Shown: positions 54,593 through 64,000 of the stretch, one piece after another
How positions within the stretch are numbered: position 1 is the stretch's first letter
Layout: the number at the start of each line of letters is the position of its first letter
Source: Oharaeibacter diazotrophicus
GTDB taxonomy: Bacteria; Pseudomonadota; Alphaproteobacteria; Rhizobiales; Pleomorphomonadaceae
Reading direction: 5' to 3'
DNA length: 64,000 nt
Assembly (NCBI RefSeq): GCF_004362745.1
Contig: NZ_SNXY01000008.1
Coordinates: forward strand, 496,001-560,000
Program-made: the position numbers and the translations under genes
The notes under the pieces: model-generated
Told to the model about the DNA's origin: nothing
Seen by the model: the letters and a program-made list of their open reading frames with translations, nothing else
Databases searched by the model: none

Positions 54593-57166
54593 TCACAGGT
54601 CCCGCAGCACCGGTGCGGCCTTGCGGCCGAGGATGCGCCAGGTGCCGACGAGGCCGAAGCCGACCGTCAGCACCAGGGCGGAGCCGGCCGCGAGCGCGGC
54701 GACCGAGAGGTCGAGCACCGGCGGGATCTTCATGATGCCCTCGAGCACGCCATAGGCGGCCGCGGTGCCGGCGACGATACCGAACAGCGCCGCGGCAAGG
54801 CCGAGCAGCATGTACTCGGCGACGAAGGCGGCGAGCACCCGGGCGCGGGTGGCGCCGAAGGTCTTCAGCAGCACCGCGTCGTAGATTCGCTGGCGGTGGC
54901 CGGAGGCGAGGGCGCCGGCGAGCACCAGCACCGAGGCGACCAGGGCGACGCTCGCCGCCGCCCGGATCGCCAGAACGAGGTCGCCGACGAGGTCGTTGAC
55001 GGCCGAGAGCACGTCCTTGACGCGGACGACGGTGGCGGTCGGGTAGGCGGCGACGACGGCCTTCATCAGCCCCGCCTCCTGTTCGCGGCTGCCGCCGCCG
55101 GGCAGGGCGGCGGTGGCGAGCACCGAATGCGGCGCGCCGGCGAAGGTGTTCGGCGAGAACACCATGACGAAGTTGATCGCGAGCGACTCCCACTCGACCC
55201 GGCGGGTGTTGGCGATCCGCGCCGTGAGCTCGCGGCCGAGCACGTTGACGGTGACGTCGTCGCCGACCTTCAGGCCGAAGCGGTCGGCGAGCTCGGCCTC
55301 GAACGAGACCAGCGGCGGGCCGGAATAATCCTTCGCCCACCACGTGCCCTCGGCGAGCGCGCCGCCGCGCGGCGGGGTGTCGGCGTAAGTGACGCCGCGC
55401 TCGCCGTCGAGCGCCCAGCGGGAGTCCGGCGGGGCGTCGATCTTGTCGACCGGCACGCCCTTCAGGGCGGTCAGGCGGCCGCGCAGCATCGGCACCCGCT
55501 CCAGCGTGGTGCCCGGCACGGTCTTCTCGACGAGGGCGGCGAAGCCGTCGGCGTCGGTCGACTGGACGTCGAGGAAGAAGAAGTTCGGCGCCTTCTCCGG
55601 GATCGTCGAGGTGAGCTGGGCCCGTAGCGAGCCGTCGATCAGCGCGAGCGTGACGAGCAGCGCGAGGCCGAGGCCGAGCGACAGGATCACCGACAGGGTC
55701 AGGCCGCCGGGGCGGTGGATGTTGCGCAGCGCGAGGCGCAGGCCCGTCGAGCGCACCGGCGGCGCCCGCCGCGCCGCCGCCATCACCGCGTGGGCGACGC
55801 CCGCGAGCAGCACGAAGGTGACCGCGATCGCGGCCACGAAGACGGTGGCGACAAAGCGGTCGTAGGCGGCGGTGATGGTGAGGGCGGCGAGCGCCACCAC
55901 CGCCGCCGCGGTGGCGAGGCGGTAGCGCCAGCGCGGCCAGCGCCGTTCGGGCGCGACGCGGTCGCGGAACAGCGCCGCGACCGGCACGTCGTGGGCGCGG
56001 CCGAGCGCCCAGAGCGCGAAGGCGAGGGCGGTGACGACGCCGTAGAGCGCGGCGAGCGCCAGTTCCGAGGGGTAGACGCCGATCTCGATCGGCAGGTCGA
56101 GCGCCGCGGCGAGGACGTCGCCACCGAAGGTGGCGAGCAGGAGCCCGGCGGCGAGGCCGATCGCGACACCGATCGCGGTGATCGCCTGGATCTCGATAAG
56201 GTAGATTCCGACGACGAAGCCCCCCGGCGCGCCGAGCGCCTTGAAGGCGGCGATGCTGTCGCGTTTGCGGTCGACGAAGGCCTTGACCGCGTTGGTGACA
56301 CCGACGCCGCCGACCACCAGGGCGGTGAGGCCGACCAGCGTCAGGAATTCGGCGAAGCGTTCGACGTTGCGCTTCAGGCCGGGCGAGGCGTCGTCGCGGC
56401 TGGCGATGCGCCAGCCGGCCTCGGGGAACGCGGCCTCGACGGCGGTGCGCACCGCGGCGACCCGCTCGTCGGTCGGCTCGCCTGCGAGCTTCAGCCGGGT
56501 CTGCCACCGAACGAGACTGCCGGGCTGGACGAGGCCGGTGGCGTCGAGGGCGGCGCGGCTCATCATGACGCGCGGGCCGAAGTCGATGCCGCTGCCGATC
56601 TTGTCGGGCTCGGCGGCGACCGTGGCGGTCACCACCATGGTCGCCCGGCCGATCGTCACGGCGTCGCCGACGGCGGCGTCGAGGCGGGCGAGCAGCAGGG
56701 GATCGACGGCGACGCCGAAGCGGCCGTCGGGACGCGGGGCGAGGGCATCGGCGAGCCGGACCGGCTGCTCGAAGGCGACCGTGCCCGACAGCGGATAGGC
56801 GTCGTCGACCGCCTTGATCTCGACCAGGGCCGAGGTCGCGCCGTCGCCGGTGCGCGCCATCGAACGCAGGCTCGCGATCGTGGAGGTCCGGCCCTGGCCG
56901 TCCAGGAAGGCAGCCTCCGCGGACGAGGGCATCCGCTGGCTGAGGGTGAAGGAGAGGTCGCCGCCGAGGATGGTGCCGCCCTCGCGGGCGATGCCTTCGG
57001 TGATGCCTCGCGTCACCGAGCCGACGCCGGCGATGGCGGCGACGCCGAGGGCGATGCAGGCGACGAAGATGCGGAAGCCGGAAAGGCCGCCGCGCAGTTC
57101 GCGCCGGACGAAGCGGAGGGCGGCGGCGAAGGGCGGCGCGGTCGGCGCGGCGACGAAGGCGCTCAT
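54593..57166 (-). CDS. FtsX-type ABC transporter permease (YbbP family)
   Basis: This 857-residue protein has an N-terminal helix, a large extracytoplasmic domain, then two blocks of FtsX-like helices, about ten membrane segments in all. Family motifs are FRIFVACIALGVAAIAGVG near residue 30 and FLTLVGLTALVVGGVGVTN near 290. YbbP pairs with YbbA, probably to move lipids or lipoproteins rather than to transport by pumping. The gene follows the ATPase gene by 12 bases. A small 7-bp hairpin lies just after its stop (54572-54590). Confidence 0.88.
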   Translation of the reverse strand: MSAFVAAPTAPPFAAALRFVRRELRGGLSGFRIFVACIALGVAAIAGVGSVTRGITEGIAREGGTILGGDLSFTLSQRMPSSAEAAFLDGQGRTSTIASLRSMARTGDGATSALVEIKAVDDAYPLSGTVAFEQPVRLADALAPRPDGRFGVAVDPLLLARLDAAVGDAVTIGRATMVVTATVAAEPDKIGSGIDFGPRVMMSRAALDATGLVQPGSLVRWQTRLKLAGEPTDERVAAVRTAVEAAFPEAGWRIASRDDASPGLKRNVERFAEFLTLVGLTALVVGGVGVTNAVKAFVDRKRDSIAAFKALGAPGGFVVGIYLIEIQAITAIGVAIGLAAGLLLATFGGDVLAAALDLPIEIGVYPSELALAALYGVVTALAFALWALGRAHDVPVAALFRDRVAPERRWPRWRYRLATAAAVVALAALTITAAYDRFVATVFVAAIAVTFVLLAGVAHAVMAAARRAPPVRSTGLRLALRNIHRPGGLTLSVILSLGLGLALLVTLALIDGSLRAQLTSTIPEKAPNFFFLDVQSTDADGFAALVEKTVPGTTLERVPMLRGRLTALKGVPVDKIDAPPDSRWALDGERGVTYADTPPRGGALAEGTWWAKDYSGPPLVSFEAELADRFGLKVGDDVTVNVLGRELTARIANTRRVEWESLAINFVMVFSPNTFAGAPHSVLATAALPGGGSREQEAGLMKAVVAAYPTATVVRVKDVLSAVNDLVGDLVLAIRAAASVALVASVLVLAGALASGHRQRIYDAVLLKTFGATRARVLAAFVAEYMLLGLAAALFGIVAGTAAAYGVLEGIMKIPPVLDLSVAALAAGSALVLTVGFGLVGTWRILGRKAAPVLRDL

Positions 57167-57178
57167 CTCGGCTCCGGG

Positions 57179-57886
57179 TCAGACGGTCGCGACGGCGCGC
57201 GGGGCGAGGCGGACGTCCTCGACGATCTCGCCGGAGCGCATCGCGATGCGGCGGTCGCAGCGGTCGGCGAGGGCGCGGTCGTGGGTGACGATCACCAGCG
57301 TGGCGCCGCGGCGGGCCTTGGCGGCGAACATCAGCCGGACGATTTCCTCGCCGGTCTCGGCGTCGAGGTTGCCGGTGGGCTCGTCGGCGATCAGCACGGC
57401 GGGTTCGGGGGCGAGGGCGCGGGCGATGGCGACGCGCTGCTGCTCGCCGCCGGACATCTCGGCGGGATGGTGGTGCAGCCGGTGGCCGAGGCCGACGGCG
57501 GCGAGCTCGGCCTCGGCGCGGGCGAAGGCGTCGCGGCGGCCGGCGAGTTCGAGCGGCACGGCGACGTTCTCGAGCGCCGTCATGGTCGGCATCAGGTGGA
57601 AGGACTGGAACACGATGCCGATCCGGCGGCCGCGGAAGCGGGCGAGGGCGTCCTCGTCCATGCGGTCGAGCCGCTCGCCGGCGATCTCGACGCCGCCGCG
57701 GTCGGCGCGTTCGAGGCCGGCCATCACCATCAGCAGTGTCGACTTTCCGGAGCCGGACGGACCGACGATGCCGACGCTCTCTCCGGGGGCGACGGAGAGG
57801 CCGAGACCCTTCAGGATGTGGACGCGGGCGGCACCGCTGCCCAGACTGAGGTCGACGTCGGACAGGAGGATCTGCGGTCTTTCCAA
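57179..57886 (-). CDS. ABC transporter ATP-binding protein (YbbA/LolD-like)
   Basis: This 235-residue ATPase has Walker A GPSGSGKST, signature MSGGEQQRVA and Walker B VLIADEPTGNLD. The ADEPTGNLDAETG motif marks the MacB/LolD/YbbA class that works with FtsX-type permeases. The start is a TTG at 57886 with AGGA about 9 bases upstream. It is divergent from tesA, exactly as in the E. coli tesA-ybbA-ybbP locus. Confidence 0.92.
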   Translation of the reverse strand: MERPQILLSDVDLSLGSGAARVHILKGLGLSVAPGESVGIVGPSGSGKSTLLMVMAGLERADRGGVEIAGERLDRMDEDALARFRGRRIGIVFQSFHLMPTMTALENVAVPLELAGRRDAFARAEAELAAVGLGHRLHHHPAEMSGGEQQRVAIARALAPEPAVLIADEPTGNLDAETGEEIVRLMFAAKARRGATLVIVTHDRALADRCDRRIAMRSGEIVEDVRLAPRAVATV

Positions 57887-57949
57887 GATCGGGTCCTATA
57901 TCGGGTGCGGCGGCGTCGGTGCCGGTCAACGGATATGGGTAGACGAGAA

Positions 57950-58600
57950 ATGGCTTCCAGGTTCGGTCACGATGCGGTGAGCGCGGTTTTCGCGATGGTG
58001 CTGGCCATCATGGCCGCGCTGCCCGCCGCCGCGGCGCCGATGACGATCCTCGCGCTCGGCGACAGCCTGACCGCCGGCTACGGCCTGCCGGCCGCCGAAG
58101 CCTTCCCGACCCGCCTCGAGGCGGCGCTGAAGGCGAAGGGCCGCGACGTCCGCATCGTCAACGGCGGGGTCTCCGGCGACACCGCCAGCGGCGGGCTGGC
58201 GCGGCTCGACTGGTCGCTGACGCCCGACGTCGAGGGCGTGATCCTCGAACTCGGCGCCAACGACATGCTGCGCGGCGTCGATCCGGCCGAGACGCGCAAG
58301 GCGCTCGACGCCATCCTCGGCAAGCTGTCGGCGCGCGGGCTGCCGGTGCTGGTCGCCGGGATGCGGGCGGCACCCAACCTCGGGCCGGCCTTCCGTGACG
58401 CCTACGATCCGATCTACCCGGATCTCGCGGCAAAGCACGGCGCGCTCCTCTACCCGTTCTTCCTCGACGGCGTCGCCGCCGACGCCGCCCTCAACCAGGC
58501 CGACGGCATCCACCCGAACGTCAGCGGCGTAGACGTCGTGGTCGAGCGGATCCTGCCGGCGGTGGAATCGTTGATCGATCGGATCGAAAACTCTCGTTAG
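57950..58600 (+). CDS. tesA: Arylesterase / acyl-CoA thioesterase I (TesA, GDSL family)
   Basis: This 216-residue SGNH hydrolase has a signal peptide ending near LPAAAAP. Block I is LALGDSLTAGYG with the nucleophile Ser, block III is ELGANDMLRG, and block V is DGIHPN with the catalytic Asp and His. It acts on thioesters and aryl esters in the periplasm. The ATG at 57950 is used; an ATG at 57935 in frame would add five residues. It diverges from ybbA. Confidence 0.92.
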   Translation: MASRFGHDAVSAVFAMVLAIMAALPAAAAPMTILALGDSLTAGYGLPAAEAFPTRLEAALKAKGRDVRIVNGGVSGDTASGGLARLDWSLTPDVEGVILELGANDMLRGVDPAETRKALDAILGKLSARGLPVLVAGMRAAPNLGPAFRDAYDPIYPDLAAKHGALLYPFFLDGVAADAALNQADGIHPNVSGVDVVVERILPAVESLIDRIENSR

Positions 58601-58657
58601 ACACCGGCACCCGCGCTCGCCAGGATCCGGCCGCGCGACACGCCGGAGACGATCCCG

Positions 58658-59194
58658 ATGAGCTTCCTCGACCACGTCCGCCTGATGGCGAGCTACAACA
58701 CCTGGATGAACGGCCGGATCCTCGACGCCGTCGCGCGGCTCGATCCGGACGCGCGCTGGGCCGACTGCGGCGCCTTCTTCGGCTCGGCGATGGGCACGCT
58801 GAACCACCTCGTGGTCGCCGACCTGATCTGGCTGCGCCGCATCGCCGGCCATCCGGCAGGGGCGCCGCTCGCCGGTGCCCTCGACGGCCTGCCGGTTCCG
58901 ACGGCCCTCGCCGACGTCCTCTTCCGCGACCTCGCCGACCTCCGCGCCGCCCGCACGCGGATCGACGCGGCGATCGAGTCCTTCGCGGCGGCGCTGACCG
59001 AGGCGGACCTCGACGTCCCCCTTGCCTATCGCCGCGTCAGCGGCGAAGGTCACGTCAAGGCCCTCGGGCCCGTCCTGAGCCACGTCTTCAACCACCAGAC
59101 CCACCACCGCGGACAGATCACGACCCTGCTCACCCAGGCCGGGATCGATCCGGGCGCGACGGACGTGATCCTGCTCGTGCCCGACGCCGACTGA
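58658..59194 (+). CDS. DinB-family protein
   Basis: This 178-residue four-helix-bundle protein has the three-histidine metal site of the DinB/YfiT group: His in TLNHLVVADLIW and two in FNHQTHHRGQ. The N-terminal YNTWMNGRIL is typical. DinB-like proteins are often thiol-dependent transferases or stress proteins; the substrate is unknown. It follows tesA by 57 bases and may be cotranscribed with the next gene. Confidence 0.9.
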   Translation: MSFLDHVRLMASYNTWMNGRILDAVARLDPDARWADCGAFFGSAMGTLNHLVVADLIWLRRIAGHPAGAPLAGALDGLPVPTALADVLFRDLADLRAARTRIDAAIESFAAALTEADLDVPLAYRRVSGEGHVKALGPVLSHVFNHQTHHRGQITTLLTQAGIDPGATDVILLVPDAD

Positions 59195-59226
59195 TCGGCC
59201 TGCCGCGCTCCGGAGCCTCCCCCGAC

Positions 59227-60279
59227 ATGCAGAAGCGGCGTCTCGGCCGATCCGGCCCGATGGTCTCGTCCATCACGCTCGGTACCATGACCTTCGGCGA
59301 ACAGAACACGGAAGCCGAGGGCCACGCCCAGATGGACCGGGCGTTCGACGCCGGCGTCGACATCCTCGACGCCGCCGAGCTCTACCCGATCCCGCCGAAG
59401 CCGCAGACCACCGGGCGCACCGAGGAGATCGTCGGCAGCTGGATGAAGGCCCGCGGCAACCGCGACCGCGTCACCGTCGCCACCAAAGTGGTCGGGCGCA
59501 CGGTGATGGACTGGTTCCGCGACGACGGCTCGCCCGGCCGGCTGATCCGCAGCCAGATCGTCGAGGCGGTCGAGAAGTCGCTGCGCCGGCTGCAAACCGA
59601 CGTGATCGACCTCTACCAGGTGCACTGGCCCGACCGCGAGGTGCCGGGTTTCGGCTCCAACCCGACGCGCTGGGCCCGGGTCGAGCCGGCCTCGGACGAG
59701 ACCGCGATCGAGGAGAGCGCCGCCGTGTTCGCCGACCTCGTGCGCGAGGGCAAGATCCGCTGGCTTGGTCTCTCCAACGAGAGCGCCTGGGGCACGATGC
59801 GCTGGATCGCCGCCGCCGAGAAGGGGATCGGGCCGCGCCCGATCGCGATCCAGAACGCCTACAGCCTCCTGAACCGCACCTACGAGGTGGCGCTGGCCGA
59901 GGTCGGCGAGCGCGAGGGCGTCGGCCTGCTCGCCTATTCGCCGCTCGCCCAGGGCTATCTCACCGGCAAATACGCCGGCGGCGCCCTGCCGGAAGGCAGC
60001 CGCAAGCGCCTGTTCGACCGGCTACAGCGCTACGAGAAGCCGGGCACCGCGGCGGCGGTCGACGCCTATGTCGGGCTCGCCCGCGACTTCGGGGTCGACC
60101 CGGCGACCTTTGCTGTCGCCTTCACGCTGAACCAGTCCTGCTGCACCTCCTCGATCATCGGGGCGACGACCCCGGCGCAGCTCGAGACCTGCCTCGCCGC
60201 GGCGCGGCTGGAATGGACGGCGGCGATGCAGCAGGCGGTCGACGCCGTGCACCAGCGGGTCGGCAACCCGGCGCCCTGA
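59227..60279 (+). CDS. Aldo/keto reductase (Tas-like)
   Basis: This 350-residue TIM-barrel NADPH enzyme has the Asp, Tyr, Lys and His tetrad in DILDAAELYP, ATKVVGR and YQVHWPDRE. SPLAQGYLTGKYAGG binds cofactor. The Tas type is indicated by PIPPKPQTTGRTEEIVGSW. Substrate unknown. It starts 32 bases after the DinB gene. Confidence 0.93.
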   Translation: MQKRRLGRSGPMVSSITLGTMTFGEQNTEAEGHAQMDRAFDAGVDILDAAELYPIPPKPQTTGRTEEIVGSWMKARGNRDRVTVATKVVGRTVMDWFRDDGSPGRLIRSQIVEAVEKSLRRLQTDVIDLYQVHWPDREVPGFGSNPTRWARVEPASDETAIEESAAVFADLVREGKIRWLGLSNESAWGTMRWIAAAEKGIGPRPIAIQNAYSLLNRTYEVALAEVGEREGVGLLAYSPLAQGYLTGKYAGGALPEGSRKRLFDRLQRYEKPGTAAAVDAYVGLARDFGVDPATFAVAFTLNQSCCTSSIIGATTPAQLETCLAAARLEWTAAMQQAVDAVHQRVGNPAP

Positions 60280-60396
60280 CACCGCGCCGGACCGCCCGTC
60301 GCCGCCGAGAGGAGCGGTGGACATCGGCGGTGCCGGCGGCTACTCGGAGCGGCGCCGCCGCTCCGGGCGGTCCCGCCCGCCGGACCTTCCCCGCTC

Positions 60397-61293
60397 ATGA
60401 AATCGCGTCTCGACGCCGCAACGCTCGCCCTCCTCGTCGTCTGCTGCGCGTCGTGGGGCCTCAACCAGACCGCCGTGAAGGTGACGCTCGCCGGGGTCGG
60501 TCCGGCGAGCCAGCTGGCGATCCGATCGGCGGTGGCGACGCTGCTGGTGCTGGCGTGGTGTCGCCTGCGCGGCATCCGGCTGTTCGAGCGCGACGGTACG
60601 CTCCGGCCGGGACTCCTGGTCGGCGCCGCCTTCGGCATCGAATTCGTGCTGCTGTTCGCCGGCCTGCAGTTCACCACCGCGTCGCGCTCGGCGATCCTGC
60701 TCTACCTCGGCCCGTTCCACGTCGCGGTCGGCGCACATCTCTGGCTCGGCGAACGGCTCGACGGCGGCCGGATCGCCGGCCTCGCGGTCGCCTTCGCCGG
60801 GGTGGTGCTGGTGTTCTCGACCGGCGGCGCGACCGCGGGACCCGACCACCTGCTCGGCGACGCCTTCAGCGTGCTCGCCTCGATCGCCTGGGCCGCCTGC
60901 ACGCTGACGATCAAGCGCACCGCCCTCGCCGCGGCACCCGCGGAGAAGACGCTGCTCTACCAGCTCGCGGTCTCCGCCGTGATCGGCCTCGCGGTGGCGC
61001 TCGTCCTCGGCGAACCGGCGCCGACGCTGCCGACGCCGGTGGTCGGCTGGTCGCTGGTCTACCAGGGCGTCTGGATCAGCGCGGTCACCTACGTGATCTG
61101 GTTCCAGCTGGTGCGCACCCACCCGGCCGGCCTGCTCTCGGCCGCCACTTTCATGACGCCGGTGTTCGGCGTCGTCGGCGCGGTGCTGCTCCTCGGCGAG
61201 CCGGCGTCATGGCGGCTCGCCGGGGCGGTGGCGCTTGTCGCCGTCGGCATCCACCTCGTCAACCGGCCGCGCCGGATCGTCCCGGCGGCGTGA
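60397..61293 (+). CDS. EamA-family (DMT superfamily) transporter
   Basis: This 298-residue membrane protein has ten hydrophobic helices in two EamA repeats. The family Trp-Gly motif is in CCASWGLNQTAVKV and the repeat end motif is GERLDGGRIAGLAVAFAGVVL. Such proteins export amino acids or metabolites. A GC palindrome at 60345-60365 lies in the gap before it. It converges with recQ after 16 bases. Confidence 0.9.
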   Translation: MKSRLDAATLALLVVCCASWGLNQTAVKVTLAGVGPASQLAIRSAVATLLVLAWCRLRGIRLFERDGTLRPGLLVGAAFGIEFVLLFAGLQFTTASRSAILLYLGPFHVAVGAHLWLGERLDGGRIAGLAVAFAGVVLVFSTGGATAGPDHLLGDAFSVLASIAWAACTLTIKRTALAAAPAEKTLLYQLAVSAVIGLAVALVLGEPAPTLPTPVVGWSLVYQGVWISAVTYVIWFQLVRTHPAGLLSAATFMTPVFGVVGAVLLLGEPASWRLAGAVALVAVGIHLVNRPRRIVPAA

Positions 61294-61309
61294 CGGCGCG
61301 CGCGCGGCT

Positions 61310-63150
<1,841 letters not shown>

Positions 63151-63154
<4 letters not shown>

Positions 63155-64000
63155 TCGAGCCCCGCGATGGCGCGGGCGAAGTCGCGCGCGGCGAAGGGCT
63201 CGAGGTCGTCGACGCTCTCGCCGACGCCGACGAAGTGGACGGGCAGGCCGAATTTCTGGGCGATCGCAACCAGGATGCCGCCGCGGGCGGTGCCGTCGAG
63301 CTTGGTCATGACGAGGCCGGTGACGCCGGCGGTCTTGCCGAAGACGTCGACCTGGTTGAGCGCGTTCTGGCCGGTGGTGGCGTCGAGCACCAGCAGCACC
63401 GAGTGCGGCGCGGTCGGGTCGACCTTGCGGATGACGCGGACGACCTTCTCGAGCTCGGCCATCAGCTCGGCCTTGTTCTGGAGCCGGCCGGCGGTGTCGA
63501 TCATCAGCACGTCGCGGCCCTCGGCGCGCGCCTCCGTGAGGGCGTCGAAGGCGAGGCCGGCGGCGTCGGAGCCGACCGGGCGGGCGAGCACCGGCACGCC
63601 GGTGCGCTCGCCCCAGACCTTGAGCTGGTCGATGGCGGCGGCGCGGAAGGTGTCGCCGGCGGCGAGCATCACCGAGCGGCCCTCGGCGCGGTACTTGGCG
63701 GCGAGCTTGCCGATGGTGGTGGTCTTGCCCGAGCCGTTGACGCCGACCACCAGGATTACGTGCGGCTTCAGAGCGCCGTCGAGCACCAGCGGCGCGGCGA
63801 CCGGGGCGAGCACCTTCTCGACCTCTTCGGCGAGCACGCCCTTGACCTCGGCGTCGGTGACGTCCTTGCCGTAGCGGCCGGCGGCGAGGCGCTTGGTGAT
63901 CGCGGTCGCGGTGGCGACGCCGAGGTCGGCCTGGATCAGGACGTCCTCGAGCTCCTCGAGGGTCTCGTCGTCCAGCTTGCGCTTGGTGAAGATCGCGACG
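63151..64000 (-). CDS. ftsY: Signal recognition particle receptor FtsY (5' end outside window)
   Basis: About 282 C-terminal residues of the SRP receptor GTPase are present. They include the N-domain ([20 protein letters not shown]), G1 [33 protein letters not shown] and GVGES. The acidic A domain and the start codon lie beyond base 64000. In many Rhizobiales ftsY stands next to ispZ; here recQ follows it. Confidence 0.95.

Noticed and set aside
54513-57929. 1138-codon reverse open frame overlapping the FtsX-type permease and its ATPase
   Set aside because: Arg/Pro-rich translation without motifs; another frame gives the two real genes.
60345-60365. Perfect GC palindrome before the EamA gene as a terminator
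   Set aside because: No T run and only a one-base centre; such palindromes are expected at this GC content.

Overview
The window is high-GC DNA, densely packed with genes, from an alphaproteobacterium. The best fit is Hyphomicrobiales (Rhizobiales); I cannot name the genus from sequence alone. Evidence for the class is the origin-proximal block DUF299 regulator - intergenic gap - hemE - hemJ - rho - mnmE - mnmG - rsmG - parA - parB. Further support comes from a DUF2794 gene, a CtrA-type box, GANTC (CcrM-type) sites clustered in one intergenic gap, and divergent oxyR/katG. I see no tRNA, rRNA, CRISPR array, insertion sequence or prophage. All reading frames I accept have the same GC-rich third-position bias.

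Region 1 (1-16.9 kb) is metabolic and accessory. It holds peroxide defence (oxyR, katG), then a PotABCD-like ABC importer ending in an Asp/Glu/hydantoin-type racemase gene and divergent from an FCD-type GntR regulator with a visible operator. An MFS exporter, a LacI regulator, a translationally coupled class III aminotransferase / glutamine-synthetase-like pair, a lipoprotein hydrolase and galE follow. Region 2 (16.9-25.9 kb) is signalling and phosphate. A response regulator with a degenerate kinase-like (perhaps ChpT-like) C-terminus sits behind an exact TTAA-N7-TTAA CtrA box. Next come ppk2 and a compact phoR - PstS-like - phoU string that lacks pstCAB and phoB, then coaBC, dut, cysK and a Nudix gene.

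Region 3 (25.9-39.5 kb) is very probably the chromosomal replication origin and centromere. dnaQ, coaE, aroE, maf and the DUF299 gene all point left, and hemE through parB all point right. They diverge from a 538-base gap (29672-30209) that holds eight GANTC sites and one good DnaA box. Three parS sites lie 3-5 kb to the right. Two of them are the arms of a 67-base inverted repeat around the rho terminator; the third is next to an inverted pair of DnaA-like cores.

Region 4 (39.5-64 kb) is mostly housekeeping. It contains leuS-lptE-holA, the septation protein ispZ, ccmA-ccmB without the usual ccmC/D/G, acnA, a small cytochrome c, acs, DUF2794, a GNAT enzyme and a Bax-inhibitor-1 protein. The ybbA/ybbP/tesA locus, a DinB protein, an aldo/keto reductase, an EamA transporter, recQ and the 3' part of ftsY complete it. 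Many neighbours are joined by 4-base start/stop overlaps, often with GTG or TTG starts, which suggests tight translational coupling.
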